From: Aeromonas veronii
GTDB lineage: Bacteria > Pseudomonadota > Gammaproteobacteria > Enterobacterales > Aeromonadaceae
Assembly (NCBI RefSeq): GCF_040215105.1
Contig: NZ_CP157875.1
Coordinates: forward strand, 2,781,501 to 2,845,500
DNA length: 64,000 nucleotides
Reading direction: 5' to 3'
Shown: piece by piece, positions 19,479 through 27,225 of the stretch
Layout: each line of letters begins with the position of its first letter
Position numbering within the stretch: the stretch's first letter is position 1
Made by a program: the position numbers and the translations under genes
The notes under the pieces: model-generated
Databases searched by the model: none
Seen by the model: the letters and a program-made list of their open reading frames with translations, nothing else
What the model was told of the DNA's origin: nothing

Positions 19479-21614
19479 TTATCCCAGCCGTTTGAGCAGC
19501 TTTTCAGCCTCGTTGCGCTGGTGCTCGCTGCCCTGGGCCGCCGCCTCTTGCAACAGCTCGCGGGCGCTCTCCTTGTCGTCGATCTCGAGGTAGGCGCGGG
19601 CCAGATCCAGCTTGGCCCCCACACCGCCATCGTCCGCATCCACGTCAAAACCGGTGGACTCCGGCAATACCTCGGGGAAACCATCCAGCCCCACATCCAG
19701 GGAGAAGCCCTGATACGGCTCCTGCTCGGCGTTGCTGGCATTGGCCTCCGCCAATAACTTGTCTATCTCCACAAAGTCGTTCGCCTGAGCCTGTTCGCGG
19801 GGCTTAACCTCATGTGGCTGCTCCGCGTGGGGCTCCACCTCGGTGAAGGCATCCTCGAAATCGGCGAGGGCCAATTCGTTGGGATCCCAGGCGTCCTGCG
19901 GCATTGGCTTCGCGGCCGGCTTCGGCTCGGGCTCGAGACCGAGCTCCGCCAGCATGTCGTCCACGTCGCTCTTGCCATAGGCTGCGGCATCCTTGGGCGC
20001 CACCGCCTTGTCATCGACAGGCTCGTCGAAGGCCGACTCGAAATCGCTCAGGTCGAAATTGGCCGGATCGTCGTCCCGGCTGCGCTGGGCCCCGTCAGAC
20101 ACAGTGGCCGCATCGGCGTCGAGGTCCGCATCCAGATCGGCAAAGAGCGCCGCTTGCAGCTCCTCTTCGCTCATGACCTCATCGGCCGCCCGCTTGGGAG
20201 CATCGAACTCCCGGGAGAGATCGAGATCCGGCTCGGACTCTATGTCGAAGTCACCCTCGTGGGCCAGATCCAGTTCGGGTACCAGATCCGGGTCACGATT
20301 TGCCGTGGTGACCGCAGGTTCAACGTCGAAAGCGGAGAGGGCCAGCTCACCGTCATCGCTGAAGATGACATCATTCTTGCCCTGGCCTTCATCCAGCGCC
20401 CGCTCGGCCTCCGGACCGTTCAGATCCGGCATGGGGCGCATGGGTTCGTCATCGGCGATGCCCACCGTCATCAGCTGATCGAACTCGCTGTTCTCGTCCC
20501 CCATCACCATGGCGGTGGATTCAGAGAGGCTCTTCTCCTGCTCTTCCAGCTCTCGCCGGGCACGAGCCCGCAGCCAGAGCGTCACCAGCGCCAGCACCAG
20601 CAGCACAGGCAGCAAGATGATCATGGCGAGGTTGAGCGGCGAGGAGAGCAGCTCCATCACCCAGTTCTGCTTGGGCTCGGGGGCCACCACGGGAGGCACT
20701 GGCTGGGCCTTGAGCTCGGCCACCTCTTTTTGCAGCGCCGTCTGATCCTGCAACTGGGCCTTGAGGGTCTCCACCTCTTCGGTCAGAGATTGCAGGCGCA
20801 GCTTGAGCCTGTGGTTCATCTCGGTGACCTGGCCGAGCTGGGCGTTGGCATCTTCCAGTGCCAGCGCCATCTCGGTGGACGGTTTGCCGACCGGCGCCGC
20901 CACATCGGCAGGCAGCGGGGCTGGCGCCGTGCCGGCGGCTGCACTCACCGGCGTAACAACGGGCTCGGCGGTCTTGGCAATCGCCTTCACCTCGCTCGCC
21001 GGTTGCGGCGACGTCACCTTGGGGGCCACCGGAAGGGGAGCCGCCTTGGCGACTGGCGCCTTGGCGGGCACGGCCGCGGCTTTGGGGTGAGCCTTGGCGG
21101 TTTCGGCCTGCTTGCTGGCCAGATATTTGGGGCTCAGCCCCTTCCAGCTGGCGTTGTCACTGTTGAAGCGGCGACGGGCCTCGGCGTCCGTGATGCGGCC
21201 TGCTTCGGCTGCCGTCGGCAGCAGGATGCGGGAACCCACCAGGATGTGATTGATGTTGCCATCGGCAAAACTGCGGGGATTCTTGTCGTAGATCGCCACC
21301 ATGGTCTGGTAGACGGTCACCCGGTTGGAGGGGCGATGCTTGCTCGCGAGGCTCCAGAGGGTATCGGTGGAACGAACCGGACCATAACTGCCGGCCTGGG
21401 TGCTCGGCACCTGACGGACGATGGGCTGCACCTTGGGCAAGGTGACGGGGGCGACCGGCTGAGCCTGGGGCTGTGGCTGCACGGCGGGGGGCGGCGAGCC
21501 ATCCGGTCCCTTGAGCTCCACGAAGAAAGGCTCGCGTCCCCCGTCGTCGGCCTGAACCGTACCCAGAAGACCCAATGCCAGTAGCGTTGCCAGCGTTATG
21601 CGGGAATGTCCCAT
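19479..21614 (-). CDS. fimV: FimV-like polar hub protein, LysM and TPR-like C-terminus
   Basis: A 711-aa FimV homologue. A signal peptide ends near residue 22 (GTVQA). A FimV/LysM-type peptidoglycan-binding region lies at about 76-134 (DTLWSLASKH...GSRILLPT). An Ala/Pro-rich linker and a coiled coil (around 240-300) precede one membrane helix at about 325-350. The cytoplasmic part is very acidic and ends in the FimV C-terminal domain (KLDLARAYLEIDDKESARELL, near 655-711). In Pseudomonas and Vibrio such proteins organise type IV pili, flagella or polar complexes. The start follows GAAGGAAC. It occupies the usual asd-fimV-truA position. Confidence 0.92.
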   Translation of the reverse strand: MGHSRITLATLLALGLLGTVQADDGGREPFFVELKGPDGSPPPAVQPQPQAQPVAPVTLPKVQPIVRQVPSTQAGSYGPVRSTDTLWSLASKHRPSNRVTVYQTMVAIYDKNPRSFADGNINHILVGSRILLPTAAEAGRITDAEARRRFNSDNASWKGLSPKYLASKQAETAKAHPKAAAVPAKAPVAKAAPLPVAPKVTSPQPASEVKAIAKTAEPVVTPVSAAAGTAPAPLPADVAAPVGKPSTEMALALEDANAQLGQVTEMNHRLKLRLQSLTEEVETLKAQLQDQTALQKEVAELKAQPVPPVVAPEPKQNWVMELLSSPLNLAMIILLPVLLVLALVTLWLRARARRELEEQEKSLSESTAMVMGDENSEFDQLMTVGIADDEPMRPMPDLNGPEAERALDEGQGKNDVIFSDDGELALSAFDVEPAVTTANRDPDLVPELDLAHEGDFDIESEPDLDLSREFDAPKRAADEVMSEEELQAALFADLDADLDADAATVSDGAQRSRDDDPANFDLSDFESAFDEPVDDKAVAPKDAAAYGKSDVDDMLAELGLEPEPKPAAKPMPQDAWDPNELALADFEDAFTEVEPHAEQPHEVKPREQAQANDFVEIDKLLAEANASNAEQEPYQGFSLDVGLDGFPEVLPESTGFDVDADDGGVGAKLDLARAYLEIDDKESARELLQEAAAQGSEHQRNEAEKLLKRLG

Positions 21615-21899
21615 GTTCGTTCCTTCGTATGACGGCCCTATCACATTGAAAAATCTGGATAGTTACCCCAAAACAATCGGCTCAATATAAATCAGGCGTG
21701 AGTCTCAAGCCAGTGATCCGACACATTTAGCCTTCAACTCGTGCCAGCGCACCGAGATCCGGCGAGAAAAAAGCTTAATTCACTGATCTCACGTGACATT
21801 GTCACATTGCCTGTCGACGCCATCAGTCACACCCCAGCCCCCTGATGCCGACCGGCGCACGGGGCGGGGCTCCCTCCCCACCCGGCACCATCAATGGAC

Positions 21900-22916
21900 T
21901 CAGAGGTAGTCGCGCACCAACAGTTCGGCAATCTGCACGCTGTTGGTCGCCGCGCCCTTACGAACGTTATCGGCCACGATCCACATATTGATACCGCTGG
22001 GATGAGAAATATCCTGGCGCACCCGTCCCACCAGCACCTCATCCTTGCCGGTAGCGTCGCGCACCGGGGTCGGATAGTCGGCGTCATCATCGAACAGGGT
22101 CACGCCTGGCGCATTGCGCAGCAGATCCTTGACCTGCTCGGCATCGAGCGGCTGGTGCAGTTCGACGTGCACCGCTTCGGCATGACCGTAGAAGACAGGC
22201 ACCCGCACGCAGGTGGGGTTCACGGCGATGCTGGCATCTCCCAGGATCTTCTGGGTCTCCCACACCATCTTCATCTCTTCCCGGGTGTAGCCGTTGTCGG
22301 TGAAGGCGTCGATCTGCGGAATGAGGTTGAAGGCGATCTGCTGCGGGTAGAGGCTCGGCTCCACCGGGCGACCGTTGAGCAGATGGGCGGTCTGGCCCGC
22401 CAGCTCGCTCACCCCCTCCTTGCCGGAGCCGGAGACGGACTGATAGGTCGCCACGTTGATGCGGGCGATCCCCACCTCGTCCTGCAGGGGCTTCAGCGCC
22501 ACCAGCATCTGGATGGTGGAGCAGTTCGGGTTGGCGATGATGTTGCGATTGCGAAAATCGGCCAGGGCGTCCGGGTTCACCTCGGGGATCACCAGGGGGA
22601 TGTCCTCGTCGTAACGGAAGCAGGAGGTGTTGTCGATGACGATGCAGCCATGTTCGGCGGCAATCGGCGCCCACTTGGCGGAGACCTCGGCACCGGCGGA
22701 GAAGAGGGCTATCTGTACCTGACTCCAGTCAAACTCCTCCACATCCAGGATCTCGACGTTCTTGCCACCAAAGCGCACCGTGTCGCCAGCGCTGCGGCTG
22801 GAGGCCAGCGGGTAGAGGGTCGCCACCGGGAAGGCACGCTCTTCCAGGATCTCGATCATGGCTTCACCCACGGCGCCGCTCGCGCCCAATACCGCTACGT
22901 TGAATTGCTGACTCAT
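21900..22916 (-). CDS. asd: aspartate-semialdehyde dehydrogenase
   Basis: Asd, 338 aa, reduces aspartyl phosphate to aspartate semialdehyde for lysine, threonine, methionine and diaminopimelate synthesis. The NADP-binding GASGAVGEAM is at residue 11, and the catalytic cysteine is in NPNCSTIQ near 132. It stands where E. coli has usg, a related protein that has lost the catalytic cysteine (NPNCS is replaced by VPDSL). Here the catalytic residues are intact, so the Asd name is preferred over Usg. It lies between pdxB and fimV on the same strand. Confidence 0.95.
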   Translation of the reverse strand: MSQQFNVAVLGASGAVGEAMIEILEERAFPVATLYPLASSRSAGDTVRFGGKNVEILDVEEFDWSQVQIALFSAGAEVSAKWAPIAAEHGCIVIDNTSCFRYDEDIPLVIPEVNPDALADFRNRNIIANPNCSTIQMLVALKPLQDEVGIARINVATYQSVSGSGKEGVSELAGQTAHLLNGRPVEPSLYPQQIAFNLIPQIDAFTDNGYTREEMKMVWETQKILGDASIAVNPTCVRVPVFYGHAEAVHVELHQPLDAEQVKDLLRNAPGVTLFDDDADYPTPVRDATGKDEVLVGRVRQDISHPSGINMWIVADNVRKGAATNSVQIAELLVRDYL

Positions 22917-23012
22917 GTTCTCTCCTCTAAATGGTCCGGTGACGCACTGGCATCACCCTGTGGCAGACGGCGCTGCCCGATAACGAGTTTGGCATGGCGC
23001 CAAGCCCAGCGA

Positions 23013-23039
23013 GGGCGGGCCCCGCAAAGAGGCCCGCCC
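23013..23039. repeat. GC-rich hairpin between pdxB and asd
   Basis: GGGCGGGCC pairs with GGCCCGCCC around a 9-base loop. There is no T-run on either side, so it is a transcript hairpin (possible attenuation or mRNA stabilisation) rather than a clear terminator. Confidence 0.45.
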
Positions 23040-23061
23040 ACATGTATTCATGACGCCCGCG

Positions 23062-24192
23062 CTAGTCGGGCTGGATGGTGAACCCCAGCCGGGCCAGGGC
23101 GTCCCCGGCGAAGGGGCCCGTGAGGCGCAGGGAGGAAAACTCCCGCCGCTCCGGGTATTGCTTGCGCTGCTCATCGAAGCTGCCGGCCTGATGGAGGCGA
23201 TTGCGAAAACGGGCATCGTCCCGGCGCACGTCATAGATGAGGTGAACGAGTTGCTTGAGCAAGGCCTGATCCGTCGCCACCCCGGGGGTCAGTTCACGCA
23301 CCTCGGGAGCCGGCAGCAGGGCTTGCAGATCCTGGCGCGGGGGGCGTCCCAGTTGCTGACAGAGCGCCTGATAGAGCATCCAGGTACCGCGGGCCTTGCC
23401 CTCCAGGCTGTAGCCGGCGATGTGCGGGGTGGCCAGCTCGGTATAAGGCACCAGGGCCCTCAATGGCTTGGGTTCCCCTTCCCACACGTCCATCACCAGT
23501 CGCAGCGGCGCATCTCCCTGCTGGCGGGCGAGCAGGGCCTGGTTGTCCCACACCTCGCCGCGGGCGGCGTTGATGAGGAATTTGCCCGCAGGCAGGGTGG
23601 CGATCTCCCGCTCCCCCAGCAGGTGGAAGGTGGCATCCGGGCCGCCGTGGGTGATGGGCACGTGGAAGCTGACGATGTCGGCGCCAAGGGCCGTCTGGTA
23701 GTCGACGAAATGGGTCGCCTCGCCCGCACTGGCGGCGCGAGCACGGGGCGGATCGCAGCGCAGCACTCGCATGCCGAGAGCCTCGGCCTTGCCCGCCACG
23801 CACTCGCCGGTGTTGCCGGCGCCGATGACGGCGAGGCTCATCTCGCTCAACGTCAGCTCATGGCGTTCAGCCAGCACCAGCAGGGCGGAGATCACATAGT
23901 CTCCCACCGAGTACTTGTTGCAACCGGGGGCGCTGAAGAAGGGAATGCCCCGCGCCGCCAGCAGGGCGCTGTCGACGTGATCCCGACCGATGGTGGCGGT
24001 GCCGACGAAGCCGAGTCTGGGGCAGTTGGCGAGCAAGCTGGCATCCACCCGGGTCACGGAACGCACCAGCAGCACGTCCGCATCCTGCAGATCCGCCGCC
24101 GAGATCTGTCGTCCGGGCAGGGGGATCACCTCGCCAAACTCCGCAAACAGCTCCCGGGCATGGGGCATATTTTCATCAACAACGATTTTCAT
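23062..24192 (-). CDS. pdxB: 4-phosphoerythronate dehydrogenase
   Basis: PdxB, 376 aa, oxidises 4-phosphoerythronate in the DXP-independent route to pyridoxal phosphate. It is a D-2-hydroxyacid dehydrogenase: the N-terminus is KIVVDENMPHA, the Rossmann motif VIGAGNTGE is near residue 121, and NAARGEVWD and PHIAGYSLEGKARG carry the catalytic Arg and His region. The roughly 90-residue C-terminal dimerisation domain that separates PdxB from SerA is present (to FTIQPD). It heads the pdxB-asd-fimV run, as in E. coli pdxB-usg-truA. Confidence 0.96.
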   Translation of the reverse strand: MKIVVDENMPHARELFAEFGEVIPLPGRQISAADLQDADVLLVRSVTRVDASLLANCPRLGFVGTATIGRDHVDSALLAARGIPFFSAPGCNKYSVGDYVISALLVLAERHELTLSEMSLAVIGAGNTGECVAGKAEALGMRVLRCDPPRARAASAGEATHFVDYQTALGADIVSFHVPITHGGPDATFHLLGEREIATLPAGKFLINAARGEVWDNQALLARQQGDAPLRLVMDVWEGEPKPLRALVPYTELATPHIAGYSLEGKARGTWMLYQALCQQLGRPPRQDLQALLPAPEVRELTPGVATDQALLKQLVHLIYDVRRDDARFRNRLHQAGSFDEQRKQYPERREFSSLRLTGPFAGDALARLGFTIQPD

Positions 24193-24448
24193 CAGTTTCT
24201 CTTATGAACTCGATGGCCCACAACCGGCCACGGGGGCGCCATTCTAGCGCAAAGCGCCCCGAGTTTCAGAGGCTTAATTCAGGCTCGTCCACCACCACAG
24301 CCCCGGCACCAGGGCTCCCCCCCCTCCCCCTTGTCCGGGGCCAGCCAATTGTAACCACATGTTGTTGGCCGGCCTTGGCACCTTGACCTCGAGGGCCTGG
24401 CTGGCACAATGACGCCTCTTTTTTGGCGGCCGCCACGCCGCCCACCAG

Positions 24449-25183
24449 ATGAGCCCGATGATGCCGACCTCTTCCTCTTCGTTGCCGCGCCGCCAGGTAT
24501 TGAGATTCAGCGCCGCCCTGATCCTGCCGCTGGCCCTGCTGGCCTGCCTGCCCTGGCATCCCTTCCTGAGCGATGCCCTGCAGTCCGCCTGGCTCTGGTG
24601 GCCCTATGCCCTCTCCCGCATGGTGGACATCCCCGGCATCGCCATCAGCACCCTGGGACTGGTGCTGCTGACCCGACACAAGCTGACGCTCAGCCTGCCC
24701 GCCCTGCTGGCCCTGTGCGCCACCCTGTTCGCCGTGCTGGCCGGGGACTGGCTCATCAAGAGCCTCATCAAGCAGCTCACCGAGGAGCCGCGCCCCTATC
24801 TGCTCTGGCTGGCGGGGCAGAACCTCATCCCCGATATCCGCCAGTTCTACGAGGGCAGCAGTGCCCTTCGCACCGAGCAGGTCCACGCCGCCAGCCAGCT
24901 GCTGGCGCTGCCCGCCTGGCTCGGCAATCACTGGCAGGGCGGGGTGAACTACGCCTTCCCCTCCGGTCATAGCATCGCCGCCATCAGCCTCGCCCAGTTC
25001 TTCGGCCTGATCTGGCTGGCGCGCGCCCCCAGCGGTGCCTGGTTGCTACCCCTCTGGGCACTGGCCATCGCCCTGTCACGCACCCTGATCGGCATGCACT
25101 GGCCGCTGGATGTGCTGGCGAGCGCCCTGCTCGGCAGTGTCACCGCCCTGCTGGGGGCCCGCTGGTGGCTGCATCGCTACTGA
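24449..25183 (+). CDS. pgpB: PAP2 family phosphatase, PgpB-like
   Basis: A 244-aa inner-membrane lipid phosphatase of the PAP2 family, which removes phosphate from phosphatidylglycerol phosphate, undecaprenyl pyrophosphate or related lipids. All three PAP2 signatures are visible: KQLTEEPRP near residue 110, the PSGHS motif near 170, and SRTLIGMHWPLDV near 210. Several hydrophobic helices surround them. E. coli PgpB is 254 aa, with the same order and a long periplasmic loop between motifs 1 and 2. No good ribosome site is seen; ATGs at 24458 and 24461 are alternatives. The exact lipid substrate is inferred. Confidence 0.87.
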   Translation: MSPMMPTSSSSLPRRQVLRFSAALILPLALLACLPWHPFLSDALQSAWLWWPYALSRMVDIPGIAISTLGLVLLTRHKLTLSLPALLALCATLFAVLAGDWLIKSLIKQLTEEPRPYLLWLAGQNLIPDIRQFYEGSSALRTEQVHAASQLLALPAWLGNHWQGGVNYAFPSGHSIAAISLAQFFGLIWLARAPSGAWLLPLWALAIALSRTLIGMHWPLDVLASALLGSVTALLGARWWLHRY

Positions 25184-25214
25184 CAAGCGCAGTGAGCGCC
25201 GCGCGCCAATGACA

Positions 25215-25240
25215 ACGGGCACCCCAGGGTGCCCGTTTTG
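25215..25240 (+). terminator. terminator after the PAP2 gene
   Basis: ACGGGCACC-cca-GGGTGCCCGTTTTG, a strong stem followed by four T, between the convergent PAP2 and MetQ-like genes. Confidence 0.85.
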
Positions 25241-25259
25241 ATCTCCGCCGTGCGGGTTA

Positions 25260-26081
25260 TCAGCCCTTGCTCTGCCAGCCTTCCGGGTACTTGTAGCCCT
25301 TGAAGCGCTGCTCCGCATAGGTCTTGAACGCCGCGGAGTTGTAAGCGTCGATCACGTCCTTGGCAAACGGCTTGCCCGCATCGGCGCTCTTCACCACCAC
25401 CCAGTTGATGAAGTCGTAGCTGCGCTCGAGGAAAAGTCCGGAGCTGAACGGGATGCCGCTGGAGGCGGCGAAGTTGCCGTTGATGACGGAGAAGTCCACA
25501 TCTTCCCGGGAGCGAGGCAGCTGCGCCGCTTCCAGCAGCACCAGCTTGATCTCGTGGGGATTTTTCACCACGTCGAACTCGCTCGCCTTCAAGGGATTGA
25601 TCCCCTCTTTCAGGGTCAGCCAGCCGAGATCCTGCAACATCAACAGGGCACGCGCCTGGTTAGTGGGGTCGTTCGGGATGGCGACCGTGCTGCCCTCGCC
25701 CACCTCGGCGAGCTTGCCCTTCTTGCCGGAATAGAGCCCCATGGGGCCGGTCGGCACCTGGGTGATGGGGCTCAGCGACAGGCCCCTGTCCTTGGCGAAG
25801 CTCTCCAGATAGGGCTTGTGCTGGAAGCAGTTCACATCCAGCGAGCCGTCCGCCAGGGCGATGTTGGGAGTCACGTAGTCGGTAAACTCCACCAGTTTCA
25901 CCTTGTAGCCCTTGGCTTCGAGCTGCGGCTTGATGGAGTCGGTCACCATGTCGGCAAAGTCCCCGACCGTGGTACCGATGACGATCTCCTTCTTCGCCTC
26001 ATCGATGGCAAAGGCGGACAACGGCAGAGTGCTGGCGAGCAGCGCAAGGGCGGAAAGGGTGAAGAAGGAACGACGCTGCAT
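25260..26081 (-). CDS. metQ: MetQ/NlpA-family substrate-binding protein
   Basis: A 273-aa periplasmic binding protein of the NlpA/MetQ family, which delivers methionine or a related ligand to a MetNI-type ABC transporter. The signal peptide (MQRRSFFTLSALALLAS...SAFA) ends near residue 25. It has no lipobox cysteine, so the protein should be soluble rather than lipid-anchored, unlike E. coli MetQ. Family blocks seen are EIVIGTTVGDF, LDVNCFQHKPYL and IPNDPTNQARALLMLQ. No metN or metI gene is adjacent, so it is an orphan component or a second binding protein. The ligand is not proven. Confidence 0.85.
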   Translation of the reverse strand: MQRRSFFTLSALALLASTLPLSAFAIDEAKKEIVIGTTVGDFADMVTDSIKPQLEAKGYKVKLVEFTDYVTPNIALADGSLDVNCFQHKPYLESFAKDRGLSLSPITQVPTGPMGLYSGKKGKLAEVGEGSTVAIPNDPTNQARALLMLQDLGWLTLKEGINPLKASEFDVVKNPHEIKLVLLEAAQLPRSREDVDFSVINGNFAASSGIPFSSGLFLERSYDFINWVVVKSADAGKPFAKDVIDAYNSAAFKTYAEQRFKGYKYPEGWQSKG

Positions 26082-26442
26082 GGGGACTCCCTGTCAAAAT
26101 AATCATCGAAACGGTGGCCGGGTTGGGTAAATCGCCCTGAAGGCAAACCACCACAACCATCTAGCCATCCAAATGGCTAAGTGAGGCCACCATAGCAGAG
26201 CTTTTCCCCTTCGCCAAGCAACAAAACCGGATGAGCTTGCCCGAATGATGGAGAAGCCTGTCCCCCTTCCCCTGAGGCATGAGCCAGGAAAATCTTTGAT
26301 AAGAGACACAGTTATGCATTTTACTCTCCCCCACCAGCGTCGAAAGTGTCTTATGGTAGCGATGGGGCACCCAGTGCCTGGTGGATCTCCCCTTATCGTC
26401 GCCTAGGCGGCAACCGACCCTCCAACCCCACAAGGAGCAGCA
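26082..26442. other. 361-bp intergenic region upstream of metQ and the VOC gene
   Basis: No convincing gene. It should contain the divergent promoters of the metQ-like gene and the VOC gene. The only structured element I see is the AACCATCT-AGCCATCC-AAATGGCT array near the metQ side (separate entry). Confidence 0.5.
26155..26178 (-). promoter_or_regulatory. possible MetJ box array upstream of metQ
   Basis: Read towards metQ, the sequence AGCCATTT GGATGGCT AGATGGTT forms three adjacent 8-mers with 4-5 of 8 matches each to the MetJ box AGACGTCT. It lies about 75 bp upstream of the start. The match is modest, but both arrangement and gene function fit. Confidence 0.3.
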
Positions 26443-26835
26443 GTGTTCGATCATGTCGAGATCAAGGTGGTGCACTTCGATGACTGCCGACGCTTCTACC
26501 AAACCGTGCTGGTTCCCCTGTCCATAGAACTCAAATGGGCAGATGAGATGGCCGCCGGTTTTGGCCGGGTTAACCATGACAAGGTGAGCTTTCTCATCGA
26601 GCAGGGTGAGCAGAGCACGCCCTGCCACCTCGCCTTCGCTGCCAACGGCCAGGCTCCTGTGGATGCGTTCCACCGGGACGGGGTGGCGGCAGGCTTTCGC
26701 TGCAACGGGCAACCGGGGCTGAGGCCCCACTATGCCCCCGGCTACTACGCCGCCTTCCTGCACGATCCGGACGGCAACAATATCGAGGCGCTCGCCTATC
26801 TGGATGACAAACAACAGGGTCCGGCAGTGGCCTAG
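26443..26835 (+). CDS. VOC family protein (glyoxalase/dioxygenase superfamily)
   Basis: A 130-aa single-module vicinal-oxygen-chelate protein. It has FDHVEIKVVHFDDCRRFY at the start with a possible metal His, CHLAFAANG in the middle with a second His, and the typical end YYAAFLHDPDGNNIEAL with the metal-binding Glu. Initiation is at GTG 26443, preceded by AAGGAG six bases upstream. Such proteins act as lyases, hydrolases or antibiotic-binding proteins; the substrate cannot be told. It is a single gene followed by a hairpin. Confidence 0.85.
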   Translation: MFDHVEIKVVHFDDCRRFYQTVLVPLSIELKWADEMAAGFGRVNHDKVSFLIEQGEQSTPCHLAFAANGQAPVDAFHRDGVAAGFRCNGQPGLRPHYAPGYYAAFLHDPDGNNIEALAYLDDKQQGPAVA

Positions 26836-26856
26836 AACTGTGAGATTTGAACCAAC

Positions 26857-26886
26857 GAAAAGCCCCGCACTCATGAAGTGCGGGGC
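26857..26886 (-). terminator. terminator of the small lipoprotein gene
   Basis: On the minus strand GCCCCGCAC-ttcatga-GTGCGGGGC is followed by TTTTC. The same hairpin follows the convergent VOC gene but has no T-run in that direction. Confidence 0.85.
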
Positions 26887-26918
26887 CTGGAAACTACACA
26901 TCGGCTTGTCTTGCGCGG

Positions 26919-27113
26919 TTATTTGACCGCCTTGCTGGCGTTTTCCATCGCCTGCTTCTCGGCGGCGCCGAGGATGGCAGCCTGGCTATTCTGCTCTGCC
27001 AGGTAACAGGTGTCTTTACTGATCCTCTGGGCCCGACAATCGGCCATGCGCTGGGCGGGGTTGGCACAGCCGGTCATCAGAGCGATCACCGACAACAGCA
27101 TTATTTTCTGCAT
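26919..27113 (-). CDS. small lipoprotein of unknown function
   Basis: A 64-aa predicted lipoprotein with lipobox LMTGC after a 15-residue signal peptide. The mature part is about 49 residues, contains two more cysteines (ADCRAQR, DTCYLAEQ) that could form a disulfide, and ends in an Ala/Gln-rich helix. Upstream DNA is very AT-rich and promoter-like; downstream is a strong terminator, so it is monocistronic. I do not recognise a characterised homologue. Confidence 0.75.
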   Translation of the reverse strand: MQKIMLLSVIALMTGCANPAQRMADCRAQRISKDTCYLAEQNSQAAILGAAEKQAMENASKAVK

Positions 27114-27225
27114 GACCGCACCATCTCAAATAATAAATTTAACAAGTCAAAAATTACGAAATTTAAAAAAGTAAAACAGCTTTAATGCCATATATAAAAC
27201 AACATTAATAATGTGATTGGTAATC

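Noticed and set aside
19812..21584. 590-codon open frame antisense to fimV
   Set aside because: It is a compositional shadow, Gly/His/Leu/Arg-rich, with no start signal.
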